The translations under genes and the position numbers were made by a program. The notes under the pieces were generated by a model. The model saw nothing but the letters and a program-made list of their open reading frames with translations. It had not been told where the DNA came from and made no database searches. DNA of 64,000 nucleotides from Nonomuraea zeae. Lineage in GTDB: Bacteria > Actinomycetota > Actinomycetes > Streptosporangiales > Streptosporangiaceae. The stretch is from contig NZ_VCKX01000017.1 of NCBI RefSeq assembly GCF_005889725.1, positions 1 through 64,000 of the forward strand, written 5' to 3'. Of this stretch, positions 51,652 to 60,280 are shown in pieces; position 1 is the first letter of the stretch, and every line of letters starts with the position of its first letter.

Positions 51652-52341
51652 TCAGCTGGGCCGGCGTTGCAGCTGGTAGCACCACAGCTCAAACCGGTCA
51701 TCAGCCCGCCGCACCCGCATGCCGAGCGTCTCGGCTGAGGTGCGTTCAGCGCTCAGGAGTTGCCAGCCGGCAGGGCTGAAACGCTGCCAGACCTCCTCGA
51801 TGGTGAGGCCGGCGTGCATCGGGGCAGCCTTGGGCGGTCGGCTGAATCCGTACAAGAGCAGCATCGCCCCCGGTGCCGCGGCGTGTGTCACGCTGGCGAC
51901 GTAGGCGGGCCGCCGGTCCTCGGGCAGGGTGTGCAGGCAGCCGAAGTCCACCAGCAGGCCGAAGCCGCCGCCGGCGCCGAGATCGTGCAAGCGGGTGACG
52001 TCGCCGTGGATGAAACGCGGGGCGATGAAGCCCGCAGTCGCGCCAGCGGCGGTGGCGTGGCGGCGGGCGGCGGCCAGGGCCTGGGGCACCATGTCGATGG
52101 CGGTGACGTCCCAGCCGCGGCCCGCCAGATAGATGGTGTCGACACCGGTCCCGCAGCCGAGATCCAGGGCCCGTCCGGGCGCCAGCGCCGAAGGCCCTTC
52201 GACGAGCTTGATCAGGTCGGCGGGTGGGGCGGGCCGCTGCCACACGGTCAGGCCCAGCCGGTAGACGAGCCGATAGACCACGCGGTACCAGCGTGGACCG
52301 GCCGCGGTGCGCCGATACCGCCGCAGCAGGCTGATCAGCAT
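51652..52341 (-). CDS. Class I SAM-dependent methyltransferase
   Basis: 229 aa. Motif I ALDLGCGTGVDTIYLAGRGW near residue 59, then IDMVPQALA. Thiopurine/tellurite-methyltransferase-like order. The conserved arsenic-binding Cys set of ArsM is not evident, so ArsM is not claimed. ATG overlaps the DUF2306-like gene by 7 bp. Confidence 0.85.
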   Translation of the reverse strand: MLISLLRRYRRTAAGPRWYRVVYRLVYRLGLTVWQRPAPPADLIKLVEGPSALAPGRALDLGCGTGVDTIYLAGRGWDVTAIDMVPQALAAARRHATAAGATAGFIAPRFIHGDVTRLHDLGAGGGFGLLVDFGCLHTLPEDRRPAYVASVTHAAAPGAMLLLYGFSRPPKAAPMHAGLTIEEVWQRFSPAGWQLLSAERTSAETLGMRVRRADDRFELWCYQLQRRPS

Positions 52342-52841
52342 GATGTGACTCCCTCGGCGGGCTGCCTGCGCCCGATGGCACGGGCGATCACCGGCAGGCC
52401 GATCAGGCTCGGCAGCACCCAGTACGTCCAGGCGGGCAGCCGGTCCCGGCCCGGCAGGTGCGGGCCCTTGTCGACGTAGAAGCCCGTGAGCAGGGCGGCA
52501 TAGGAGCCTCCCAGGCCCGCGATGTGCAGGTACGGCCGCCGCCGCCTGCTCAGGTAACCGACCATGGCGAGCGCGAAGGCGGCCGCGCCGATGACGAACA
52601 GGTGCGCGTTGTGGTTCCGCCGGATCACCGACATGACACTCATCGAGGCGAACACCACGCCCAGAGCCCACAGGTAGATCCGGCCGAAGCGCCGGTGCCG
52701 GGCCGCACCCTTGCGCGACAGTGCCGCCGCAGCCCCGCAGGTGGCGCACGTCAGCCCGGCCGCGACGTGGATGGCCAGGACGGTGAGGAACAGCGGGCCC
52801 CTATCGGGCACCGGGATGCCACCGATGTCGATCTCGTCCAT
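52335..52841 (-). CDS. DUF2306-like membrane protein
   Basis: 168 aa with four to five helices. RKGAARHRRFGRIYLWAL and NAHLFVIGAAAFALAMVGYL are the family's His-containing segments, with RRRRPYLHIAGLGGSYAALL later. Start is the ATG 5 nt after GGAGGG. Function unknown; coupled to the methyltransferase and divergent from the PadR remnant. Confidence 0.8.
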   Translation of the reverse strand: MDEIDIGGIPVPDRGPLFLTVLAIHVAAGLTCATCGAAAALSRKGAARHRRFGRIYLWALGVVFASMSVMSVIRRNHNAHLFVIGAAAFALAMVGYLSRRRRPYLHIAGLGGSYAALLTGFYVDKGPHLPGRDRLPAWTYWVLPSLIGLPVIARAIGRRQPAEGVTSC

Positions 52842-52857
52842 CACAACCCTCCATACG

Positions 52858-52875
52858 TAGCGACGCTATATATAG
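52858..52875. promoter_or_regulatory. Overlapping PadR-type dyads
   Basis: TAGCGACGCTA (52858-52868) and CTATATATAG (52866-52875) between the divergent DUF2306-like and PadR genes. Confidence 0.55.
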
Positions 52876-52929
52876 GGACGCTACATCGGCGGTTGCCGGG
52901 GCGGAAGGCCCCATATAGCGTTACTACCT

Positions 52930-53408
52930 ATGAGGGCCGAAGCGCTCAAAGGGCATCTGGACGGCCTGCTGCTGGCGGCACTGGAGGACGGGCCGCGGCA
53001 CGGCTACGCGGTCAAGGAGGCTCTGCGGGAGGCGACCAGGGCCGGATCGACCTGCCCACCGGCACCGTCTACCCGGCGCTGCACCGGCTGGAGCGAGCCG
53101 GGCTGATCACGGGAAGCTGGTCGGTGGTCGGTGGTCGTCGCCGCCGCACCTACGAGCTCACTGACGACGCAAGCGCGACTGCCGTCGGTTGGGCGACGCT
53201 GTCGGCCGATTCCCCAGCCGCCGACAGCGTCCGGTGGATCTCCCCGGCCGAGGCCGAGCGACTGGCCGCCTCTCGGCCGTCCCCGCGCCGCCGCCGGACC
53301 TGCGGCGGGAGGCCTCCACCAGCCTGCTGGGGCAGCGCCCCGATCGAGGCGATCGAGCCGGCCGACCTGGGTGCCATGGACGTGCGTGAGGAGGGGCGCA
53401 CGTGGTGA
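52930..53408 (+). pseudogene. PadR-family regulator, frameshifted
   Basis: ATG frame gives MRAEALKGHLDGLLLAALED and HGYAVKEALRE. A one-base change near 53037 moves to GRIDLPTGTVYPALHRLERA and GGRRRRTYELTDD, the PadR recognition helix and wing. Beyond TDDA similarity is lost and a Pro/Arg-rich frame runs to 53408. Confidence 0.75.
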
Positions 53409-53450
53409 CCCCGCCCCGTCGCCCGCGCTGTCGGCTCTGCCCGGCACACC

Positions 53451-53861
53451 GCCGACGGAGCAGAGCATCGCCGGCAAACCGGCGATCGAGCCACTGCAGG
53501 TCACCGTGATCCACGACCCGGACGCCGGAGTCCTGGTACTGGACGCCATGCCCTACATCGCCTCGGCCCGCGACCTGACCTACAGCGTGCTCGACGCGCT
53601 CAGGAAAGTCCTGCCCAAGCGGATCAGCGGACGCCTGCCCAAACTGGCATGGGAAAGCACCGTATCCTGAACGCTCGCCTAATGGCTGCACGCCCTGGTG
53701 GGCAACCGCGCCACACCATGCCCTCCAGCCTCTACGACGCGTTACGCGAGCTCCTCGCCCCCACCCCGCCCTACCGGGCCCGGCTGTATCTGATCGACGC
53801 CAGAGCCAGCCTGGATATCGACACCGGCCTCCACGACGCCCTGCTCATTGACCCACCCTAG
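53451..53861 (+). pseudogene. Unrecognised gene fragments
   Basis: Two open stretches with plausible codon use: IEPLQVTVIHDPDAGVLVLD up to a stop at 53670, and MPSSLYDALRELLAPTPPYR up to 53861. No start or family is clear. They may be parts of one decayed gene. Confidence 0.3.
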
Positions 53862-54249
53862 GACTGCGTGACCTGTGTCACTGACATTTTTCGTCGCCAC
53901 TACTGACGTTCTCGTGTCGCCTGACAGATTTCCCCGAGAGTGCTACCGGTCATGAGGTCACGGAACAGTCCGCGAGTGGTTCGGCTGACCAGGTCACCCA
54001 CGTCGTAACACCGCCTTCTGCCTCAAGGTACTTCCCAGGATGCCGGTGGCCGCCGGCAGTCCGCCTCCGGTTATCACGAGTGTGTTCACGCAGCGCGCCA
54101 GCCCCAGGTTAGGCCGATGCTGCCATGTGCCGATGTGGACTGATCTCTGTCACCTGGTGCTGGGTGATCTTGGTGGCAAATTGATGGCAAACGATCAAAA
54201 GGCCATCTCCCGACTTCCGGGAAACGGCCTCTGAACTGCTAAAACACTG
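53862..54249. other. Left flank of integrated element, with hairpin
   Basis: No gene recognised. Near 54198-54232 a hairpin with arms AGGCC-N-TCTCCCG and CGGGA-N-AACGGCCT sits next to the tRNA fragment and resembles a terminator. Confidence 0.5.
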
Positions 54250-54292
54250 TGGGGCTACCAGGACTTGAACCTGGGACCTCTTCCTTATCAGG
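54250..54292 (-). repeat. 3' half of tRNA-Ile(GAU): probable att site
   Basis: On the minus strand: anticodon loop CTGATAA, 3' anticodon stem GGAAG, variable AGGTC, T arm CCAGG-TTCAAGT-CCTGG, acceptor strand TAGCCCC and discriminator A. The 5' half does not pair correctly and is not tRNA. This is the pattern left when a tyrosine integrase recombines at a tRNA 3' end. The intact tRNA should lie at the other end of the element. Confidence 0.8.
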
Positions 54293-54388
54293 CAACTCGG
54301 ACGCAAACTCTGATCAACGGATGCAGCCCGTTGACCTGGCAGAGATGATTGCCAGGGTCCGCCAACGTTCGTGATCGTCAATAGCGAT

Positions 54389-54410
54389 TGTCACTCAGTC
54401 TGTCACTCAG
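54389..54410. repeat. Direct repeat near att
   Basis: TGTCACTCAG twice with a 12-bp period, about 100 bp inside the att site. Could be an integrase or Xis arm site. The rest of 54293-54521 shows no gene. Confidence 0.45.
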
Positions 54411-54521
54411 CGGACTCGGGGCAGAGCCTGTGGCCCTAGCCAGCGCTCGGTGCTGGTACGCGAGCAACCTGTGCAACCTGAGGCCGTTATACGCTCAGCC
54501 GTGCTCGGACACATTGTCCCA

Positions 54522-56336
54522 TTACCTGTCCACGTGAAGGGCCGATGAGATCCATTGCCAAAGCGCAAAGAGAGGTGCGTCAGGCTTTATATCTGCCACG
54601 AGCAGTGTGACCAATGCCACTAGAAGCGACGCCAGCGAGACCCAAATCGCGATTCGGCTCACTTTTATCGTGTCTATTGATGTGCCGAGCGATGCGACCG
54701 TTGAAAGCACTTCCCGATAGTCTTTGTCTATGGCGGCCAGTTCTCGCGCTCGAAGGGTGTACTCTGCTCGCCACCTGTCAACCAAATCAATGGGATCTGG
54801 TTCCTTCTTTCCCACTTCTCGCAGTGCTCTAGCCAGGCGCGCTGACGCATTCAGGGTAAACCGAACGTCGTTCTCATGCCTCCATGTGCGTGCGTTGAAG
54901 GATTGTATATCGCGGGTAAGGCTACTCACGTCGAGACTCAGCGTGAGAAAATCCTCCCGCAGTTCCCTTAGGCGCCGCCCCCTGAAGCGCCCATGGCGAG
55001 TGCGGGATTTATCGCGCAGCTCAGCATATTTTGCGTCGAGAAGTTCAAGAAGATCGGCAATGGCTAGGAGCGCCAGAAACTCACGCAAGGCTTCGCCTAA
55101 CACATATGTGACCGCACCGTCTATGCCATCGCTGTATGCACTTGTGTCACCGACACTCTCCGCGATCGATTTGCGTTGGCCCCACAGCGTCCACGCCTTC
55201 TCATCCTTGAAAGTTGCACAGAGACCAGTATCCACCTTCTCCAACATGAGGCCGGGAATGTTTGAGCATGTGATCGGATTGACATTAAACCGACTGAGCC
55301 CGAGAGCTCTGAGCGCCGACGAGAAATTCTGATCTATTTCCGATTCCGCGAAGGGGTCGAATCTGTCCAGCAATAGCAGATCGGTTAATGGCTGGCATTG
55401 GGAGTTCCGCGCAAAGACGCCCGGCATCTCTCGCCGTAGCCACGATCGAGCCTTGCGGTGGACTGATCTTCTTGCTTCCTGCGTTCTCCGAAGTCCCGAC
55501 CAGTGCCTGTCTTCTGGATGCAGATGACCCTCTTTCCAAACCAATTGGGGTTCATGGTCGGCATGCCAGACGTCATCGAGATGACGTAGAGCTGTGGCGC
55601 TCAGGCGGAATTGAGCTAAGACAGCTGTAAGCCCTTCGCCAATCTGGAGGCCATGTATCTCTATATTGCTAAATTCCGCAGGCAACTCTTGGCGCATTGT
55701 TCTGCCAGGCACACCCGAAGATCCTTCAGCAGCGATATCTCCGATTTGCCACCATACCCACCCCCTCCCCGCACGAGAGCGCTCCAGGATTTCCTGATTA
55801 GACTCTCCCGGCCTATAGCGCGCCCGCCCCTTATCCCAGGAATGCTTTTCGATCGCTCTAGCGAGATCGCTGATATGACTAGGAGGAAATAGTTCGATCA
55901 CCCATACCGCAGGCATAGAAACGTGCTCATCGGATGACACGCTTAAATTATGGAGTGGATCATCTCGACTCCGAGCAATATTCCTCTCATGCACATTGAA
56001 CTGCAGAAGTTGGTTAATAAGATAGTTTAGCCCCGCTCTGACTGGGCGCGGGATGAACCTCCTTACTTGCCCGCCGAGGAGGAAGTTGATGACCGAATAT
56101 GGCAGGTCATACCATCGATTCCCTTGTCCAATTCCGGGCACCTGCGCATAAGCCTCCTGCAGGTAGTCGGTCGCATTTATGGATTCACCAGGCGTCTTGT
56201 CATTTGATTCGACGCGCGCGTTAGTGTGTCTGCGCCCAGCAGGATAAGCCTCTCGGGTAGAGGATGCCCCATTCGCTCCACCCCCTCTCTTGTTACGCCT
56301 ACTCTTCGCCGCTATTTTTTTGGCTCGCCGTGCCAT
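54522..56336 (-). CDS. 604-aa membrane-anchored cargo protein, unknown family
   Basis: Basic N-terminus (MARRAKKIAAKSRRNKRGGG), a long central region without a domain I can name, then an Arg/Glu-rich helical stretch from about 440 to 555, then a strong helix SRIAIWVSLASLLVALVTLL near 560 and a shorter hydrophobic segment (PLFALWQWI) near 590. Only about 50-58% G+C where I counted, with ATA codons, unlike neighbours. It sits alone between the att site and the regulator gene, a usual place for defence or fitness cargo. The helical stalk plus two membrane segments recalls effector proteins that attack membranes, but that is speculation. Confidence 0.75.
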   Translation of the reverse strand: MARRAKKIAAKSRRNKRGGGANGASSTREAYPAGRRHTNARVESNDKTPGESINATDYLQEAYAQVPGIGQGNRWYDLPYSVINFLLGGQVRRFIPRPVRAGLNYLINQLLQFNVHERNIARSRDDPLHNLSVSSDEHVSMPAVWVIELFPPSHISDLARAIEKHSWDKGRARYRPGESNQEILERSRAGRGWVWWQIGDIAAEGSSGVPGRTMRQELPAEFSNIEIHGLQIGEGLTAVLAQFRLSATALRHLDDVWHADHEPQLVWKEGHLHPEDRHWSGLRRTQEARRSVHRKARSWLRREMPGVFARNSQCQPLTDLLLLDRFDPFAESEIDQNFSSALRALGLSRFNVNPITCSNIPGLMLEKVDTGLCATFKDEKAWTLWGQRKSIAESVGDTSAYSDGIDGAVTYVLGEALREFLALLAIADLLELLDAKYAELRDKSRTRHGRFRGRRLRELREDFLTLSLDVSSLTRDIQSFNARTWRHENDVRFTLNASARLARALREVGKKEPDPIDLVDRWRAEYTLRARELAAIDKDYREVLSTVASLGTSIDTIKVSRIAIWVSLASLLVALVTLLVADIKPDAPLFALWQWISSALHVDR

Positions 56337-56619
56337 TGGTTCACTTCAATCCCTTTGTCGCTAGCGAGTGCGCCTGTCGCCCCTCGCGATGCCGATGGTC
56401 ATTAGACCTTCCCGGCTGAGGGAACGCGCCAAATACCGACCGACTCAAGGGCAATCATCGAGGCTTGGAGGCTGTAACACCAGGGGGCGTTACGACCTTC
56501 CATCAGTAGGCATGGCTAGAGCGACAGGGACAATGATGCCTCGAAGCGTCCCAAGGTCCCGTTGACACCGTTGCACTTCGGACACCGGTGAGGGACGAAG
56601 GGACAGCAGGGACACGGCC

Positions 56620-57849
56620 TTAACGACTGCCATGTGCCAGTGCCGCCGTGATCGTCTTCGCGCCGGACGCGCTCGCTTTCGCGATCTCGTGGGCGGCACG
56701 TCGAAGTTCCTTCACTGCATAGGCATTGAGAGTCACTGCATCCTGCGCCACGTCCGTGGCAACGGTCGTTGCGGCTTCGATATCGCCCTGCAGGATGTGT
56801 GCTCGTGTCAGACACGCTCCGTACCATGCGCGGTCACGTCGGTAGGACTCCGGCAGCGTAGAGAGGCCACGCATGATGAAGTCGGTGGCGCGACGGCCGT
56901 CGCCGAGTTCGAGTTCGGCCATGCCGCGTTGCATGAGGAACCAGCCCTCGTCGTAGAAGTACATCCAGGGTGGTTCGTTTTCGGGGTGTTCGGCGGCGGT
57001 GCGGATGAGGTCTTCGGCTTCGGCGAGGCGGGTGCGGGCCTGGTTGGCCTCGCCCAATTGGGCGTGGCCTCGGCCGGCCATTTGGGCGGCCATGCCTTGG
57101 ACGCCGTAGGTCGTGCGGCCGTCGTGCCAGCGGGAGGCTTCTGCTAGGCGGATGCAGCGCTGGGCGTCGCCGAGGCTCCATGCCTGGTGGGCGCGCATGT
57201 TCAGGGTGGTGGAGGCGAGGCAGGCGTCGCCGGCCTCGACGGCCCAGGCGTGGGAGCGGTCGTACCAGGCCAGGGCGGCAGCGTGCTGGCGGGAGTCCTG
57301 GCACATCCAGGCGAGGAACTGGGCGTACTGGGCCAGGGCTGCTACGGCGCGGTCGGCGAGGGGGCCGCGGGCTCCTCGGGCGAGGTCGGCCACGGTGGAC
57401 AACTGGGCGTGGATCAGCGGTAGGAGGGGGCGGCTGCCGATGGTGTCCTCGACGCGGCGGTGTTCGGCGAGGCAGTGTTCCAGCCATTCCACTGTCGCCA
57501 GGTCGACGCGGGAGGGGTGCTCGATGGCGCGGGTGATGCGTTCGTAGAGGTCGGGGTCGGGGGCCAACGTGGGGAGGGCGAGGGTGGGGACGGGCTTGAT
57601 GATGGTGCCGAACAGCTGGTCTTCGGTCAGGCCGAACGCCTTGCAGTAGAGCTGGGTGTAGAAGGCGTCGGGGCGGTGTTCGCCGGTCTCGTGGCCTCGG
57701 ATGCGGCGGATGACGTTCGGCAGCTCGGGGAGGGGCTTGTCGGAGGCTCTGGCCAGCTCTTGCGCCAGCTCGCGTTGTGACCAGCCCTTGCTGTTGCGGG
57801 CGGCGAGCAAGCGGCCGGCCCAGACGGGGGCCGTTGCGTTGTCGCTCAT
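56620..57849 (-). CDS. XRE regulator with TPR-like C-terminus
   Basis: 409 aa. HTH from residue 14: LLAARNSKGWSQRELAQELA, then IRRIRGHETGEHRPDAFYTQ. From about 130 on are Ala-rich helical TPR-like repeats (ALAWYDRSHAWAVEAGDACL and others). Such XRE-TPR proteins occur in actinomycete mobile elements and may sense a peptide or small ligand. GGAGGT precedes the ATG at 57849. Divergent from the small gene at 57951. Confidence 0.85.
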   Translation of the reverse strand: MSDNATAPVWAGRLLAARNSKGWSQRELAQELARASDKPLPELPNVIRRIRGHETGEHRPDAFYTQLYCKAFGLTEDQLFGTIIKPVPTLALPTLAPDPDLYERITRAIEHPSRVDLATVEWLEHCLAEHRRVEDTIGSRPLLPLIHAQLSTVADLARGARGPLADRAVAALAQYAQFLAWMCQDSRQHAAALAWYDRSHAWAVEAGDACLASTTLNMRAHQAWSLGDAQRCIRLAEASRWHDGRTTYGVQGMAAQMAGRGHAQLGEANQARTRLAEAEDLIRTAAEHPENEPPWMYFYDEGWFLMQRGMAELELGDGRRATDFIMRGLSTLPESYRRDRAWYGACLTRAHILQGDIEAATTVATDVAQDAVTLNAYAVKELRRAAHEIAKASASGAKTITAALAHGSR

Positions 57850-57950
57850 CCGGTGCACCTCCGGGGACAGGCGGACACGGGGGCGGACAGCGGGGTTCGC
57901 CGCTCGGTGTCCTCTTCTGACGTAGTACCGCGCGTGGCTCTCATGTAGTC

Positions 57951-58202
57951 GTGCACCAGGACATCGATGGTTTCTACTCGTGGGCTGCTAGCGATCAGTA
58001 CGGCCGTGGGGCGTGCGGCATAACCGGTGAGGCCGAGCAGGCGGCCGCGCTTCTGCGGCAGGCGCTTGAGTCGTTAGCGCCCGGTGCCACGGGCTCGGTC
58101 CAGCTCGTGCATCTCGACCGGTACGCATCGAACCCCTCCTACATCTACGGCGCGATCGTGCTGCGTCTCCGCAGCGCGACGACCACCGTCGCCAACGGCT
58201 GA
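57951..58202 (+). CDS. Small hypothetical protein
   Basis: 83 aa, GTG start. Composition is mixed and globular-looking (HQDIDGFYSWAASDQYGRGA). No family recognised; position next to the XRE-TPR gene matches small accessory genes of such elements. Confidence 0.5.
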   Translation: MHQDIDGFYSWAASDQYGRGACGITGEAEQAAALLRQALESLAPGATGSVQLVHLDRYASNPSYIYGAIVLRLRSATTTVANG

Positions 58203-58286
58203 CGCCGAGCCGACGTGAACGCCAGATCAGCCGACGCAGGAGGCGACCGCGGTTGCCTCCTGCGCGCGAACCGAAGGCAAGCCCTC

Positions 58287-58514
58287 ATGTACGTGTGGAC
58301 GCCGCATGTCCCGTACGGTCCGCGTCCTGTCCGGGTGCGGGAGATCTCGTGTTGCGGTGAGTACGAGTGGTGCTGCGAGGCGGGACAGTTCCTCATCCGT
58401 CGCCACAGCGAGGAGAACGGCTACGAGGAGACCGCCCGAGGGCGCCACGCCACCGCTCGCCTTGTGTGGGCCGCGCTGACCGCCGCGCACAGGCATGGGC
58501 AGCGCAAGCCTTGA
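58287..58514 (+). CDS. Small Cys-containing hypothetical protein
   Basis: 75 aa: MYVWTPHVPYGPRPVRVREI, then CCGEYEWCCE with four Cys, then a polar tail. A GTG at 58215 is an alternative start. Unknown function; Cys pairs might bind a metal. Convergent with the GNAT gene. Confidence 0.5.
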   Translation: MYVWTPHVPYGPRPVRVREISCCGEYEWCCEAGQFLIRRHSEENGYEETARGRHATARLVWAALTAAHRHGQRKP

Positions 58515-58518
58515 TGAC

Positions 58519-59082
58519 TCAGACATCGGCCTGGGCGTCGGCATCGACGATGTTCTCGACGGGAGTGGGGACCGCCCGCCGCTGGAAGCAGGCCCCCGAG
58601 TCGCGTCCCGGCACCTCGACGGTCCGGACGTGCTCGAAGCCCTGGTCCAGGTAGTAGCGCTGGAGTCCGTGGTTGTTGCGCCACACGTCCAGGCGGAGCC
58701 AGGGGAACCCACGAAGTGCGGCTTGGTTCACTGACCAGTTCACGATGTCGGCCCCCAGGCTTTCGCCTGCGCGGTCCCGTGCCAGGAGGAGCTTGTACAG
58801 GTAGAGGGCCGGCCCGTCTCTGTCGGGGTTCCAGAAGTCGAGATCCGGCCGGGTGTTCAGGGTAACGGTGGCGATCACGTCGCCGTCGTCCTCGAACACC
58901 CAGGTCTCGCGATTGGCGATGTTGCGGCGGATCTTCTCCCGGCCGACCTCGTCCCACTTGGCCGTCCACTGCTGGATGCCACGTCTGGCCAACCAGCGTT
59001 CGGACTCAGCGCGCAGCCCGATCACGCGATCGGTGTCGCTCTCCACAGCGAGGCGGGCCACCAGGACGGGGCGCTCAGCCAT
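58519..59082 (-). CDS. GNAT-family acetyltransferase
   Basis: 187 aa. LYLYKLLLARDRAGESLGAD forms beta4 and the acetyl-CoA loop (RDRAGESLG in place of R-x-x-G-x-G/A), then LRLDVWRNNHGLQRYYLDQG (the final helix-strand) near 150. The start overlaps the GntR stop by 8 bp, so both share a transcript. Substrate unknown. Confidence 0.85.
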   Translation of the reverse strand: MAERPVLVARLAVESDTDRVIGLRAESERWLARRGIQQWTAKWDEVGREKIRRNIANRETWVFEDDGDVIATVTLNTRPDLDFWNPDRDGPALYLYKLLLARDRAGESLGADIVNWSVNQAALRGFPWLRLDVWRNNHGLQRYYLDQGFEHVRTVEVPGRDSGACFQRRAVPTPVENIVDADAQADV

Positions 59083-59887
59083 CGCCGTACCCCACTTGAT
59101 AGATGTACTTGGATCCGTTCCCTGGTCTGATCTGATGCAGCACCAGTACTGGCTTACCCGATGTGGTCAACGTAGTCCGCACCACTTCGAGTACGGCCAT
59201 GACGCCCGACAGCTGGAGCCGTTCCGTCTCCTGTCGGGAGGCGATCCGCGGAGTCAGCTCGTCGAAGTGGTCCCGCATCGGGCACCCCAGGTCGGCCAGG
59301 ACCTGCGCCGTGTTGACGCTCTCCGGCTCCATGATCCGGGTGTCCTTCACGCAGTTGTACGCGTAGTAGGAGTCGGCCAGCGATTCGGGCTCGTTGGCGG
59401 GCTCGCCTGGGCCGGGACCGATGTAGCGGACGCGGCTGCGTACGACGACGCGTTCGTTCTCCGGGATGCCCAGCCGCTCCGCTACCGGTGTTCCAGCGAC
59501 CATGTGGCTGCCGGGCAGGATGCTCACGCTGATCGTCTGCCGGTGGGAGTAGCCGGCGGCTTCGACGTCCGCCGTCCAGCCGTCCGTCTGGACGTTCTCC
59601 AGGCGTTGCGGGTCCTGCCACTTCGTCATGTGCCAGGTCATGCACAGCGACTCGCGGACGTAGAAGCCCTTTTTCGGGACCGCCACCACCAGGCCCTCAC
59701 CGATGAGCGCCTGGTACGCGTGCCGCACGCTCAGCGACGACACCTGCTCCTGTTCCATGAGCTCCGACGTGCTGGGAAGCCGGTCCCCTTCGGCGTATTC
59801 GCCGCTCAGGATGGCCTGTCGTAGGTCTTCGGCGATCCGTGCCGACACGTCTCCACGGAGCGTGTCGCGCCGCCTCTGGCTGGGCAT
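59075..59887 (-). CDS. GntR-family repressor, KorSA-like
   Basis: 270 aa. Winged helix in DRLPSTSELMEQEQVSSLSV near residues 36-55, then GEGLVVAVPKKGFYV, then a UTRA ligand domain. GntR proteins of this type (KorSA in pSAM2) repress transfer genes of integrative conjugative elements. GAGAGGGG precedes the ATG at 59887. Two palindromes lie between it and the divergent operon. Confidence 0.88.
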   Translation of the reverse strand: MPSQRRRDTLRGDVSARIAEDLRQAILSGEYAEGDRLPSTSELMEQEQVSSLSVRHAYQALIGEGLVVAVPKKGFYVRESLCMTWHMTKWQDPQRLENVQTDGWTADVEAAGYSHRQTISVSILPGSHMVAGTPVAERLGIPENERVVVRSRVRYIGPGPGEPANEPESLADSYYAYNCVKDTRIMEPESVNTAQVLADLGCPMRDHFDELTPRIASRQETERLQLSGVMAVLEVVRTTLTTSGKPVLVLHQIRPGNGSKYIYQVGYGDG

Positions 59888-59908
59888 GTTCGCGCCCCTC
59901 TCGTTCAC

Positions 59909-59968
59909 CTTGTTCAAACAAGTATGCCAGCAGTGATTGACGCTGCTTGTTCGCCTTGTTTAAATAAG
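59909..59968. promoter_or_regulatory. Two GntR operators
   Basis: CTTGTTCAAACAAG at 59909-59922 (perfect) and CTTGTTTAAATAAG at 59955-59968 (one mismatch pair); centres 46 bp apart, in the divergent promoter. Confidence 0.8.
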
Positions 59969-60017
59969 ACGCACCAGGGGATGATCAGCCCAGCTGACCA
60001 GCCCAAACAACGAAGAA

Positions 60018-60062
60018 GCCGGGGTGCGGTCCCTAGTCGCCAAACCAGTCCCGCACCCCGGC
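60018..60062 (+). promoter_or_regulatory. Strong leader hairpin
   Basis: Perfect 12-bp arms GCCGGGGTGCGG and CCGCACCCCGGC with a 21-nt loop, ending 26 bp before the first start codon of the small-gene operon. May be an attenuator or processing site. Confidence 0.65.
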
Positions 60063-60088
60063 GCCCCTTCTAGAGAGGTGTCCTCATC

Positions 60089-60280
60089 ATGACCCACGGG
60101 TCCAAGACCATGCGTGTCGTCCCTGACGACTTCGCCGAGCCTGTCCAGTGGTTCTGTCTCATGTGCGACAGCGTGGAGGAGACCACGCCCGGCGCTGAGC
60201 CGCCGTCGCCGCCGATCTGCCCCACCTGCATTCGCCTCGCCCTCGTCCAGTCCCTCCGGGCGCTGGGGGTGGAGCTGTGA
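60089..60280 (+). CDS. Small zinc-ribbon protein
   Basis: 63 aa with FCLMCDS and PICPTCIRL, two CxxC knuckles suited to one zinc. First gene of the operon; GAGAGGTG precedes the ATG. Stop overlaps the WhiB start (GTGA). Confidence 0.75.
   Translation: MTHGSKTMRVVPDDFAEPVQWFCLMCDSVEETTPGAEPPSPPICPTCIRLALVQSLRALGVEL

Noticed and set aside
51652..52341. ArsM arsenite methyltransferase
   Set aside because: Motif order is of a general SAM methyltransferase; the ArsM cysteine set is not evident.
54250..54292. Complete tRNA gene
   Set aside because: Only the 3' half fits; the acceptor 5' strand and D arm are missing upstream.
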